Origin: Solobacterium sp.
Lineage (GTDB): Bacteria > Bacillota_I > Bacilli_A > Erysipelotrichales > Erysipelotrichaceae
Length of the DNA stretch: 34,785 nt
Reading direction: 5' to 3'
Assembly (NCBI GenBank): GCA_017420505.1
Contig: JAFOIY010000085.1
Span: forward strand, 1-34,785
The position numbers and the translations under genes were made by a program. Of this stretch, positions 8,325 through 15,834 are shown in pieces (within the stretch, counting starts at the first letter, position 1; the number at the start of each line of letters is the position of its first letter). Under the pieces are notes generated by a model. It saw only the letters and a list, made by a program, of their open reading frames with translations. It did no database searches and was not told where the DNA came from.

Positions 8325-9853
8325 TTACGCGCACCCGTTATTCTTTCTACAACTTCATAGTCAGTACGATTGCGGCGGTGATTCTGCCGCTCATCGGCTT
8401 TATCAAGGTACGTCTTTTCGTTGCGTTCTACGGCAGCGATATCAACGGTCTGCAGATCACCATTGCCCAGGTCATTACTTTCATCAATATCTGTGAACTG
8501 GCCTATTCGCTGGCGTTCCGGCAGCTGATGTTCAAGCCTCTGATGGAAGACGACCGTGAGCGTGTGCGGGAGATCTACTGCGGTGCTGTGCGGGTGTTCC
8601 GCATCACCGGCATTGTCGTTCTGCTGACGGGCATCGCGGTAGGTGCGGTGTATCCGTATTTCAGAGAATCTCCGCTGAACTACATCCATACTGCCGGTAC
8701 ATTCTGGCTGATGGTCATTCCGTACGGAATCTCCTATTTCCTTATGGGTCCCAACTTCCTCATCATGGCCGATCAGAAGGAATACCGGATCAACATCTGG
8801 ATCCAGTCCTTCTCCATTCTGAGGATGGTGCTGATGGTTGCGGCCATCCGGCTGGAGATGAGCTTCTTCTGGATTCTGGTCATTGACGCGCTGAATGTTA
8901 TCTGCGCCAATACGGCCGCGAGAATCATAGCCCTGAAGGAGTATCCGTGGGTGAAAGAAGCCCCGGAGAACACCGGTGATGATTCGTTCCGGAAGAAGGC
9001 GGGATACGCGGTCATTCAGCGGCTGAGCGAACTGGCGACAACCCAGACGGACAATATTGTCGTTACCGGATTCATGGGCTACGTTATGTCTTCCGTCTAC
9101 GGTGTCTACAGCTATCTGACGGACAATATCGGCAAGATTACCCAGACGATGGTTACTTCTCCCATGAACAGCTTCGGCAATCTGTTCAACGACAGGAATG
9201 CGGACCGCTACGGTGTGTTTACAGAGTTCTTCAGCTTTGCGACCTATGTGTCCACGATTGTGGCGGTATCCATCTTTGTGGTCATGCCGCAGTTTGTACC
9301 GCTGTGGATGAACAATCCGCTCTATGAAGCCTCTGTACCGATCTGTTTCCTGTTCGGTCTGAATATTTTCTATCTGACCATGCGCCAGCCGGTGATGATT
9401 GCGCGGGATGCCAACGGGCTGTACGTAAACGCCAAGAACAATGCCTATCTGATGGCGGTTTCCAAGATCGTCCTGTCCGTTCTTCTGGTCCGGAAGCTCG
9501 GGCTGCTGGGTGTGATTCTGGCGACGACATTGACGAACTGGACGGTGGATTTCCTGTACAATCCGCGTCTGGTCTATACGAATGTATTCGATCGTTCGGT
9601 ATTCAGCTACTACCGGATGGTCCTGGGCAGGCTGCTCATAGCGCTGGGCATCGGTGCAGCGGGATTCTTTGTCTGGAACCGGATGATCCCGGAACAGATG
9701 GGACTGTTCTCGTTCGTGAAGAATACCATTCTTCTGGGAGTGTTCGTGGTGCTTATGACCACGGTGGTCTACGCTGTCTGCTATGATTCGTTCAGGAAGC
9801 TGTTTGTGCGTCTGCGTTCCCTGCTGGGCAGAAGGAAGCGGGCAGACGTCTGA
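8321..9853 (+). CDS. Second polysaccharide flippase/transporter (MOP superfamily), non-ATG start
   Basis: This integral membrane protein of about 510 residues has many hydrophobic segments and is a second Wzx-like exporter in the same cluster. The frame opens at TTG 8321, which overlaps the previous stop as TTGA. A strong AAAGGAG at 8313-8319 lies almost against that TTG, while the ATT at 8324 would have better spacing, so the true start is unusual either way. No ATG is available before the first membrane helix (YNFIVSTIAAVILPLIGFI). The N-terminus and helices resemble lipopolysaccharide-biosynthesis transporters more than the flippase at 3908. Function is inferred from fold and context only. 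Confidence 0.8.
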   Translation: MITRTRYSFYNFIVSTIAAVILPLIGFIKVRLFVAFYGSDINGLQITIAQVITFINICELAYSLAFRQLMFKPLMEDDRERVREIYCGAVRVFRITGIVVLLTGIAVGAVYPYFRESPLNYIHTAGTFWLMVIPYGISYFLMGPNFLIMADQKEYRINIWIQSFSILRMVLMVAAIRLEMSFFWILVIDALNVICANTAARIIALKEYPWVKEAPENTGDDSFRKKAGYAVIQRLSELATTQTDNIVVTGFMGYVMSSVYGVYSYLTDNIGKITQTMVTSPMNSFGNLFNDRNADRYGVFTEFFSFATYVSTIVAVSIFVVMPQFVPLWMNNPLYEASVPICFLFGLNIFYLTMRQPVMIARDANGLYVNAKNNAYLMAVSKIVLSVLLVRKLGLLGVILATTLTNWTVDFLYNPRLVYTNVFDRSVFSYYRMVLGRLLIALGIGAAGFFVWNRMIPEQMGLFSFVKNTILLGVFVVLMTTVVYAVCYDSFRKLFVRLRSLLGRRKRADV

Positions 9854-9864
9854 AAGGAATGGAT

Positions 9865-10350
9865 ATGAACCGGAAACAGAAGGATTACTTCTCCTTTGAA
9901 AGCATCCGTGACGGCAATGGTGAGGTCATCTGCTACCATGTAACGATGATCGGTACGATCGAGGCGGACGGAGTGCCGCGCCTGCGTACGGATATGGGAC
10001 CGAACAAGGACGGCAGGAGAGCGTTCGGCCGGCTGACGCTGGTAAACTGCGACAGGAAGATCAAAACCCTGCTGGATGAAACCGACAGCTATGTTGCGTC
10101 TTTCTACAGCGGACCGGAAGGATCGGAGTCCGTGATCGGCTTTACGGCCAGGGACTGGCGTGCGGATGCAGTGTATGAGCTGTCCGAAGGGGACAGGGTC
10201 CTGGTGGAAGGACGGGCATACTTCCGGCAGGGCAATGATGAACGGGGCAGGAAGGAATTCACAGTCACCGTTACCGGTACCTTCCTGATCGGCCGGAAAA
10301 GAAAAGAGTACCACTCCCTGAATGAGGGACTGGTACCCCAGAAGTACTGA
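9865..10350 (+). CDS. Small OB-fold-like (SSB-like) hypothetical protein
   Basis: The protein has 161 residues with no signal peptide or membrane segment. Its pattern recalls the single-stranded-DNA-binding OB fold: HVTMIGTIEADGVPRLRT near residues 25-42, and GDRVLVEGRAYFRQGNDERG (109-128) followed by FTVTVTG, which parallels the SSB segments around strands 1 and 4. I cannot confirm homology without a profile search. The ATG at 9865 is preferred to the one at 9859 because AAAGGA (9853-9858) is then 6 bases away. It is the last gene of the polysaccharide cluster, 11 bases after the flippase stop, and is followed by a strong terminator. Its role there is unclear. Confidence 0.6.
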   Translation: MNRKQKDYFSFESIRDGNGEVICYHVTMIGTIEADGVPRLRTDMGPNKDGRRAFGRLTLVNCDRKIKTLLDETDSYVASFYSGPEGSESVIGFTARDWRADAVYELSEGDRVLVEGRAYFRQGNDERGRKEFTVTVTGTFLIGRKRKEYHSLNEGLVPQKY

Positions 10351-10354
10351 AAAG

Positions 10355-10383
10355 AAAACTGATTCCGGAGAATCAGTTTTTTT
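10355..10383. terminator. Bidirectional intrinsic terminator
   Basis: An 11-base inverted repeat (10355-10365 and 10370-10380) encloses a CGGA loop. It is followed by T residues on the plus strand and has a T-rich flank on the minus strand. It separates the convergent polysaccharide cluster and pta. Confidence 0.9.
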
Positions 10384-10385
10384 GC

Positions 10386-11387
10386 TTACGCGTTCTGTGC
10401 CTGAACGGCTGTAATCGCTACGACACCGACGATATCTTCCCAAGAACATCCTCTGGAAAGGTCGTTGACCGGCTTTGCGATACCCTGCAGCATCGGTCCG
10501 TAGGCTTCTGCCTTGGCCAGACGCTGAACGAGCTTGTAGCCGATGTTTCCTGCATCCAGATTCGGGAAGATCAGTACGTTGGCTTTGCCGGCAACCGGGG
10601 ACTCCGGTGCTTTGCTGGCGGCAACGGACGGTACGATGGCCGCATCCAGCTGCAGTTCACCGTCACATACCAGATCGGGATAGTTCTCATGGGCAGCCGC
10701 TACTGCTGCTGTCACTTTGTCAACCAGTGCATGCTTGGCGCTTCCCTTGGAAGAATGGGAGAGGAACGCGACTCTTGCGTCGCCGCCTACGAGCGCTTTG
10801 AAGCTGTTGGCACTGTCGTTGCCGATGGCTGCCAGTTCTTCCGGGTTCGGATCCTGGTTCAGACCGCAGTCAGCGAACACAAAGGTTCCGTTGTCACCGA
10901 ATTCGCAGTTCGGTACATCCATGACGAAGAAGCCGGATACGAGCTTGGCACCCGGTGCTGTACGCAGAATCTGCAGGGCAGGACGCAGGGTATTCGCTGT
11001 GGAGTGGCAGGCACCGGAAACCAGGCCGTCCGCCTCTCCGAGCTTTACGAGCATAACACCGAAGGTTGTGCGGTCGGCCAGAAGGGTCTCACGCGCTTTT
11101 TCCGGGGTCATGCCTTTTGCTTTTCTCAGTTCATAAAGGGTGTCTACATAAGTGCCGAGCTTCTCGCACTTTTCGGGATCAATGATCGCTGCACCGGCAA
11201 CATCCACACCGTACTTCTCAGCGTCCGCTTTGATGGTGTCTTCAGGTCCGATCAGGATGATCCTGGCTGTTCCTTCTTCGAGGACCTTCGCTGCAGCGTG
11301 GATGGTTCTCTCGTCTTCGGATTCAGGCAGAACGATAGTCTTCAGGTCTTTCTTGGCCTTTTCTTTAATGCCGTCAATAAATGCCAT
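10386..11387 (-). CDS. pta: Phosphate acetyltransferase
   Basis: Pta converts acetyl-CoA and phosphate to acetyl phosphate and CoA in the cytosol, the first step of the acetate-forming, ATP-yielding pathway with acetate kinase. The 333-residue length matches the short Firmicutes form without a regulatory N-terminal domain. Family signatures include TIVLPESEDERT near the N-terminus, GLVSGACHSTANTLRPALQ, VFADCGLNQDPNPEELA, and LIFPNLDAGNIGYKLVQR near the end. The start has an AAGGAGG site about 13 bases upstream. No ackA is in the window. A phosphotransbutyrylase is less likely because these motifs are those of Pta. Confidence 0.96.
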   Translation of the reverse strand: MAFIDGIKEKAKKDLKTIVLPESEDERTIHAAAKVLEEGTARIILIGPEDTIKADAEKYGVDVAGAAIIDPEKCEKLGTYVDTLYELRKAKGMTPEKARETLLADRTTFGVMLVKLGEADGLVSGACHSTANTLRPALQILRTAPGAKLVSGFFVMDVPNCEFGDNGTFVFADCGLNQDPNPEELAAIGNDSANSFKALVGGDARVAFLSHSSKGSAKHALVDKVTAAVAAAHENYPDLVCDGELQLDAAIVPSVAASKAPESPVAGKANVLIFPNLDAGNIGYKLVQRLAKAEAYGPMLQGIAKPVNDLSRGCSWEDIVGVVAITAVQAQNA

Positions 11388-11483
11388 AGGTAAAACAAGC
11401 CTCCTTATACAATTTCATTTTTTCACTTAATCGTCCAAAAGTCCACCGACAAAAATTATTTCAGCAATCATCGTTGAATCATC

Positions 11484-11496
11484 TATAATGAAAGGC
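11484..11496 (+). promoter_or_regulatory. -10 box of a probable leaderless transcript
   Basis: TATAAT at 11484-11489 lies 7 bases before the ATG at 11497, with no usable Shine-Dalgarno site. The upstream ATG at 11488 overlaps the -10 box and cannot start this transcript. Two copies of AATCATC (11466-11472 and 11477-11483), 11 bases apart, sit just upstream. No convincing -35 box is seen. Confidence 0.6.
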
Positions 11497-12063
11497 ATGA
11501 AGAGACTGATTACTGTTGTCTGTGCTGTACTGCTGGCAGGCTGTGCAGAGCGTGAGGGAACACCGTCCGGCAGGGATACGACCGGACCGTTCATCAATAT
11601 CTCCAAGTATGTCTTTGATACAACCGTCGGCAATGAGATCGATTTTTCCTATATCACCGGCTACGACGATGTGGACGGTCTGGTTCCTGTTCAGGTGCTG
11701 GGCACCATCGATTACAGCAAGCCGGGAGAATACTATCCGGTGCTCAGCGCCGTAGACTACTCCAACAATGAGACTCTGGTCGGAATTGTGGTCATTGTAC
11801 ACGAAGAAGATGGTACACAGACTGTACCGGAGCCGGAACAGAAGCCGGAGATTCCGCAAGAGACCGGCTGTACGGCTCCCGGTGCACTGCGGGAGGATAT
11901 ACCGTGCGGTGTGGTTCCGCCGGAAACAGCGCAGGTGTACGATATGCTGTTTCCGGGTGAAGGCGGAGAGGAGCGCTGTGAAGCGTGGGAAGCCGGCAGC
12001 TGTGAAGCGGTATACACCAACGATGGATCGTTCTGGGGATACGGTCTGATCAAGGAAGAATAA
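11497..12063 (+). CDS. Putative lipoprotein with Ig-like domain
   Basis: This 188-residue exported protein starts with a lipoprotein signal: MKRL, a hydrophobic core, and the lipobox LLAGC with the lipidated Cys at residue 15. Residues about 28-95 resemble the bacterial Ig-like (DUF5011-type) fold: a GPFI beginning, an acidic GYDDVDG turn, the KPGEYYPV motif, and a final strand of alternating hydrophobic residues. A Pro/Glu-rich linker follows (about 102-120). The C-terminal part has four Cys (two in each of the segments 121-140 and about 165-171) that could form disulfides. It is divergent from pta and convergent with the minus-strand pair. It probably faces the cell surface; its function is unknown. 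Confidence 0.8.
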   Translation: MKRLITVVCAVLLAGCAEREGTPSGRDTTGPFINISKYVFDTTVGNEIDFSYITGYDDVDGLVPVQVLGTIDYSKPGEYYPVLSAVDYSNNETLVGIVVIVHEEDGTQTVPEPEQKPEIPQETGCTAPGALREDIPCGVVPPETAQVYDMLFPGEGGEERCEAWEAGSCEAVYTNDGSFWGYGLIKEE

Positions 12064-12066
12064 ATA

Positions 12067-12093
12067 AAAGGACGGGTAGGGAACCCGTCCTTT
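12067..12093. terminator. Bidirectional intrinsic terminator
   Basis: A perfect 11-base stem (AAAGGACGGGT at 12067-12077 with its complement at 12083-12093) encloses a 5-base loop. T-rich sequence follows the stem on the minus strand and a short T run ends it on the plus strand. It lies between convergent genes. Confidence 0.9.
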
Positions 12094-12098
12094 CGTTA

Positions 12099-13178
12099 TC
12101 AGGATGTTGAACTGTCCACAATGGCCAGATTGACCAGACGCCAGTTTCCGTAGCTGTTCTTTACGAAGAAGAGCTGATAGGTGCTGGATTCCGTTCTGCC
12201 CGCATCTTCCGCGGAAACAATATAATCGAACGAGATCGTACCGACGAACGCATTGTCACCCAGAGCGAGCATATCGAAGACCTTGACATTGGTGAATACA
12301 GCAGAATCGTGGGCACTGTACCACTGGGGATTGAAGCCCAGGATGTTGTAGTAGAACTCTGTGTAAGGATAGAGGTGCTGGTTCAGTGCGTTGAAGGTAC
12401 CGTCCTTGGTAATGTAGCGGCAGTAGGCAATGGCTGTCTCTTCAATGTTGCGGGAGAACTCTTCCTTCTGGATACTGTCCGGTATTCTTCCGAGATAGAA
12501 GTGAGGGGACAGATAATCCCGTACAGCGATGTATCCGGCAGGGACTTCCGGCTCCGGCGCGTAGATGAAGCCGCCGATGGTATAGCGCACGGTTTCCGGC
12601 ATCTCGATGCTGAGCTCTTCGAATTCCAGAGGAGCCGTCCGGTCTTCATGGATGTAGAAATCCGTGATCTCATTGCCGTTGATCGAGAAGGGCGTTCCGT
12701 CCAGTACATCAAACGTGTAGGTGTGGTTCTGGTTGACGGTACGCACCTTCCACACAGAAGATCCCTCCGGCTTCCTCGCTTCCAGCGAGCAGAGCTTCTT
12801 CTGCTGGTAGTACACATCGTAGTAGGCGCTGTAGCCGTCTTCTCCGGCATAGGAGAAGGTCATGCCGTTCATATTGCAGTCTGCGTACAGATAGGTCAGA
12901 TAGCTCGTGATGACTTCCTTGGAATTCAGTTCCACGAAATTCTCTACGTCCATTTCATAGATCTCGTCCCACTGTTTGTTGGCCACCAGCTGCATATAGT
13001 TGGTCATGGCACCGTTGACACTGTGCTTTTCATAGCGGTCCAGCCAGAACCAGAGGTAGGCAAGCGCGGCGGCGCAGACCAGGATCGCCGCGGCGCAGAC
13101 AGCCAAAAGATGGCTCAGGAATGTCTGGCCGACCTGTGCTCTTTCCTTGTAGCTTTTTTTGATTACCGTACGATCCAC
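12099..13178 (-). CDS. Membrane-anchored protein of unknown function, possible NTF2-like repeats
   Basis: This 359-residue protein has a basic N-terminus, one strong hydrophobic helix (about residues 22-47), and a large presumably extracytoplasmic region. Two stretches, NGAMTNYMQLVANKQWDEIY (about 55-74) and NIEETAIAYCRYITKDGTF with later LFFVKNSYGNWRLVNLAIV, look like the start and end elements of NTF2-like domains such as those in the MecA N-terminal family. That is inference by eye. The start is GTG at 13178, inside the last codons of the upstream gene (16-base overlap), so the two are translationally coupled. It probably works with the phosphodiester-glycosidase-family protein at the cell surface. 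Confidence 0.75.
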   Translation of the reverse strand: MDRTVIKKSYKERAQVGQTFLSHLLAVCAAAILVCAAALAYLWFWLDRYEKHSVNGAMTNYMQLVANKQWDEIYEMDVENFVELNSKEVITSYLTYLYADCNMNGMTFSYAGEDGYSAYYDVYYQQKKLCSLEARKPEGSSVWKVRTVNQNHTYTFDVLDGTPFSINGNEITDFYIHEDRTAPLEFEELSIEMPETVRYTIGGFIYAPEPEVPAGYIAVRDYLSPHFYLGRIPDSIQKEEFSRNIEETAIAYCRYITKDGTFNALNQHLYPYTEFYYNILGFNPQWYSAHDSAVFTNVKVFDMLALGDNAFVGTISFDYIVSAEDAGRTESSTYQLFFVKNSYGNWRLVNLAIVDSSTS

Positions 13179-14167
13179 GCTGTAGGTACCGTCCTGTCTC
13201 CACGTATGGAAACTACGCTGTTGATGATTTCGCCTTGATAGACCATGACGGAAGAGCTTCCCCCGTCAAGGTTTGCCGCATTGATGGCCCCGTATTCGAG
13301 CATGATCTGGATGCAGTCTTCGTAGCTGGCGCCGAGGCTGGTGGTCTGCCGTCCGTCGATGACGAGCAGCAGCACTGCACCATCGCTGCGCTGCCCGATG
13401 ACTGTACGGGGATTCAGACCGCCTCCTGTACCGGTAATGGGCACTGTATTGCCGTTGACGATCATGATGGGACCGAAGGTGACCGCATCCGTGATGCCCC
13501 AGTCCAGCGCATCGGATGCCGTCATATTGCCGACAATCAGGTGATGCTTTTCGTTGAAACCGATCAGGGACACCCACTGGTCCATGGTTCCGGCTACGAG
13601 CTCACCGTCCTTGATCACGACACCGTAGGGGATGGATCCGTCACCCATACCGTTGGGGTCATCAAAGCCGCCGGCATTGATGCCCGCAACCGCGCCTTCC
13701 TTCTTTACATAGTCCTGTACCAGGAATCCCGAAGCGCTCTCACTGCCCATCAGGGTATTGACACCCAGTGCCATACGGGAAGGATCCCGGACGATCATAA
13801 GCTTGCCTTTGAAGGTCGCTCCCGATACGTCAATGATCTCAATGCTGTCACGCTGTTCTTCCGGAATGATGAATTCATCCTCGGCGTTCACCGTGATTTC
13901 TTCCGTATAGTAGACCTGGTTCTTGGACAGCCGGGCTTCAATATCCTCGTCGCTCAGGAACAGATGGATGATCTTCACGCCGCGCCTGGTCTCCATGAAG
14001 GTGGACACAATCAGATTGGAGAAGGTGGGGGAAGGCCCTTTCAGAGCGATCATGAAGCCCGCAAAGAAAGTAACGCCGATGATCAGCGACAGGGACAGTA
14101 CAGTGAGGAATATCTGCCGGAAGCTGCGTACAATCCGGGCATTCAGTCTTTTCTTCTTTTTGGCCAT
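13163..14167 (-). CDS. Phosphodiester glycosidase (NAGPA) family membrane protein
   Basis: This 334-residue protein has a Lys/Arg-rich N-terminus and one transmembrane helix (about 18-43), followed by an extracytoplasmic domain of the NAGPA/DUF2233 family. In bacteria that family is often annotated as exopolysaccharide biosynthesis protein. Motifs are GINAGGFDD (about 163-171), NPRTVIGQ near 249-256, VLLLVIDGRQ, and the near-C-terminal NLDGGSSSVMVY. Mammalian relatives remove GlcNAc from phosphodiester-linked mannose, so cleavage of a sugar-phosphate diester in a cell-wall polymer is plausible but not shown. It is the first gene of a two-gene operon, with a promoter close upstream and almost no 5' leader. 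Confidence 0.88.
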   Translation of the reverse strand: MAKKKKRLNARIVRSFRQIFLTVLSLSLIIGVTFFAGFMIALKGPSPTFSNLIVSTFMETRRGVKIIHLFLSDEDIEARLSKNQVYYTEEITVNAEDEFIIPEEQRDSIEIIDVSGATFKGKLMIVRDPSRMALGVNTLMGSESASGFLVQDYVKKEGAVAGINAGGFDDPNGMGDGSIPYGVVIKDGELVAGTMDQWVSLIGFNEKHHLIVGNMTASDALDWGITDAVTFGPIMIVNGNTVPITGTGGGLNPRTVIGQRSDGAVLLLVIDGRQTTSLGASYEDCIQIMLEYGAINAANLDGGSSSVMVYQGEIINSVVSIRGDRTVPTAWIVR

Positions 14168-14183
14168 AAGAAAACCAAGAGCT

Positions 14184-14192
14184 ATTATACCA
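14184..14192 (-). promoter_or_regulatory. Extended -10 promoter of the minus-strand pair
   Basis: Read on the minus strand, TGG precedes TATAAT (14189 down to 14184), an excellent extended -10 box. Sixteen bases separate it from the ATG ending at 14165, so the leader would be only about 9-10 bases long. No Shine-Dalgarno sequence is visible. Confidence 0.65.
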
Positions 14193-14250
14193 TATCCTGC
14201 TGGTTCCTTATCTTAAAGGGGACACAAAAGAACCCACCATGCACCGGAAA

Positions 14251-14313
14251 GAAAAATTTTTCACAACCATACAGAACGGCAGAAAGATTCCTGCATTCAG
14301 AATCCTGTGCAGG
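14251..14313 (+). promoter_or_regulatory. Two inverted repeats upstream of nagB
   Basis: GAAAAATTTTTC (14251-14262) is a perfect 12-base palindrome. CCTGCA (14290-14295) and TGCAGG (14308-14313) form a 6-12-6 inverted repeat ending just before the -35 region of the nagB promoter. Either could be a regulator site. No known operator consensus was matched. Confidence 0.35.
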
Positions 14314-14335
14314 GATTTATACAGACGGCGAACTA

Positions 14336-14344
14336 TGCTAAAAT
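14336..14344 (+). promoter_or_regulatory. nagB promoter (extended -10)
   Basis: TGC followed by TAAAAT (14339-14344) forms an extended -10 box, with TTTATA (14316-14321) as a weak -35 at 17-base spacing. A GGAGG ribosome binding site near 14359 follows, so this transcript has a normal short leader. Confidence 0.6.
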
Positions 14345-14372
14345 TTTTACGTTAATCTGGAGGATCAACCAT

Positions 14373-15101
14373 ATGTTCAAGATCATCATTAAGGAAAACT
14401 ACGACGAAGTCAGTGATGCGGCATTTGAAGTGATGAAGGAAGTTCTGGACAGTACAGAGAATCCTGTGCTCGGCCTCGCTACCGGCAGCAGCCCGGTAGG
14501 CCTCTATCAGAGAATGATCAAGGATCATGAAGAGACCGGCAGAAGCTACAAGGACATCCTGACATTCAACCTGGACGAATATGTCGGGCTGCCCAGGGAT
14601 CATGAGCAGTCCTACTGGACATTCATGCACGAGAATCTGTTCAACCATATTGATATACCCGATGAAAACGTTCATGTACCGCTGGGCATCGGAGACGATC
14701 CTGAGCAGAACTGCGTTGACTATGAAAACGAGCTCGTAAAGCATGAGATCGCTGTGCAGGTGCTCGGCATCGGTTCCGACGGCCACATCGCCTTCAATGA
14801 ACCGGGATGCCCGTTCGACACACCCACGCATCTGATGGATCTCACAGAGCAGACACGCCGTGACAACGCGCGCTTCTTCGAGAACGATATCGATCAGGTA
14901 CCGACAAGGGCCATCACCATGGGCCTGGCATCCATTATGCGGGCAAAGAGGATCATCCTGATCGCAACCGGCAAGAATAAGGCGGAAGCGGTCTACGGTA
15001 TGCTCAAGGGACCGAAGACTACGGACTGCCCGGCAAGCATCCTGCAGGATCACCCGGATGTAACGGTCTGCCTGGACAAGGATGCGGCAAGCCTGCTGTA
15101 A
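14373..15101 (+). CDS. nagB: Glucosamine-6-phosphate deaminase
   Basis: NagB converts glucosamine-6-phosphate to fructose-6-phosphate and ammonia, feeding amino sugars into glycolysis. The 242 residues match the short Gram-positive form that lacks the allosteric extension. Motifs are ATGSSP (36-41), NLDEYVGL (66-73) with the probable general base Asp68, and the active-site segment GIGSDGHIAFNEPG (132-145) with Asp136, His138 and Glu143. ATG 14373 is chosen because GGAGG lies upstream at proper distance and the conserved MFKIIIKENYDEV starts there. The in-frame start at 14307 would lie before the promoter. The gene has its own promoter and terminator, and no nagA is in the window. Confidence 0.96.
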   Translation: MFKIIIKENYDEVSDAAFEVMKEVLDSTENPVLGLATGSSPVGLYQRMIKDHEETGRSYKDILTFNLDEYVGLPRDHEQSYWTFMHENLFNHIDIPDENVHVPLGIGDDPEQNCVDYENELVKHEIAVQVLGIGSDGHIAFNEPGCPFDTPTHLMDLTEQTRRDNARFFENDIDQVPTRAITMGLASIMRAKRIILIATGKNKAEAVYGMLKGPKTTDCPASILQDHPDVTVCLDKDAASLL

Positions 15102-15114
15102 AGCTTCAAGCAGA

Positions 15115-15143
15115 GTCTGTTCCGGAAGGAACAGGCTTTTTTT
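15115..15143 (+). terminator. Intrinsic terminator after nagB
   Basis: A 9-base stem with one wobble pair (15115-15123 and 15128-15136) has a GGAA loop and is followed by a run of seven T residues. Confidence 0.88.
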
Positions 15144-15171
15144 ATTCGCCTTGAGGCATGTTACATCATAC

Positions 15172-15258
15172 TAAACAAATTGTTTAATATTACTATTGAT
15201 TCCTGAAAGGAAGAATGTATAATGATTGTGGTTTAGCAATTACAATCGAATTGTTTAG
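15172..15258 (+). promoter_or_regulatory. Promoter and probable operators of the XRE-potABCD operon
   Basis: TTGATT (15196-15201), a 16-base spacer, and TATAAT (15218-15223) form the promoter. Upstream lies a 15-base palindrome, TAAACAAATTGTTTA (15172-15186). Downstream of the transcription start, AATTGTTTAG (15249-15258) repeats one arm of it. The paired sites flanking the promoter suggest autoregulation by the XRE/cupin protein encoded next. The leader is about 50 bases and ends in a good GGAGG site. Confidence 0.65.
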
Positions 15259-15282
15259 TAAAGATAAACAGGAGGGTGTGCA

Positions 15283-15822
15283 ATGGATATCGGCAGAAGA
15301 GTCAGGGAACTACGGACCCGCAATGGTCTGACGCTGGAAGAACTCGCTTCCAGGACGGAACTGACCAAGGGGTATCTCTCCCAGCTGGAAAGGAATCTCT
15401 CGGCACCGTCGATCCAGACACTGGAGGATCTGACGGAAGCGCTAGGAACGACAATGTCGGAGTTCTTTACGGAAGATGCGGAAGAGCAGATCGTCTTCGG
15501 CGCAAAGGATGCGTTCGTGGACGATGAAGAGGATATGTCCATCCACTGGATCGTACCGAACGCACAGAAAAACCAGATGGAGCCGATCATACTGTATCTC
15601 AGGCCCGGCGCACAGTCGAAGCGGGTGGACCCGCATGAAGGGGAAGAGTTCGGCTATGTACTGAGCGGCAGGCTGCTGCTGTTCAGAGACGGAGACAAAA
15701 AAGGAATCCGGGTGCGCAGAGGGGAAAACTTCTGCATGAAGGGTGATAAAGCGCACTGGTTGATGAATGATGGGGAGCGGGACGCGGCTGTGCTGTGGAT
15801 CAGTACCCCGCCGGTATTCTAA
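15283..15822 (+). CDS. XRE-family transcriptional regulator with C-terminal cupin domain
   Basis: This 179-residue DNA-binding protein has an N-terminal helix-turn-helix (about residues 5-60): RRVRELRTRNGLTLEELA, TKGYLSQLERN, then PSIQTLEDL. A C-terminal cupin barrel (about 105-178) contains HEGEEFGYVLSGRL, a probable small-ligand pocket. Regulators of this two-domain type commonly stand at the head of potABCD operons in Firmicutes and are thought to sense polyamines or related metabolites. Here it is 12 bases upstream of potA and shares its promoter, so it very likely controls the operon, binding the inverted repeats around 15172 and 15249. Repressor or activator mode cannot be decided. Confidence 0.92.
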   Translation: MDIGRRVRELRTRNGLTLEELASRTELTKGYLSQLERNLSAPSIQTLEDLTEALGTTMSEFFTEDAEEQIVFGAKDAFVDDEEDMSIHWIVPNAQKNQMEPIILYLRPGAQSKRVDPHEGEEFGYVLSGRLLLFRDGDKKGIRVRRGENFCMKGDKAHWLMNDGERDAAVLWISTPPVF

Positions 15823-15834
15823 GGAGAGGGAAAT

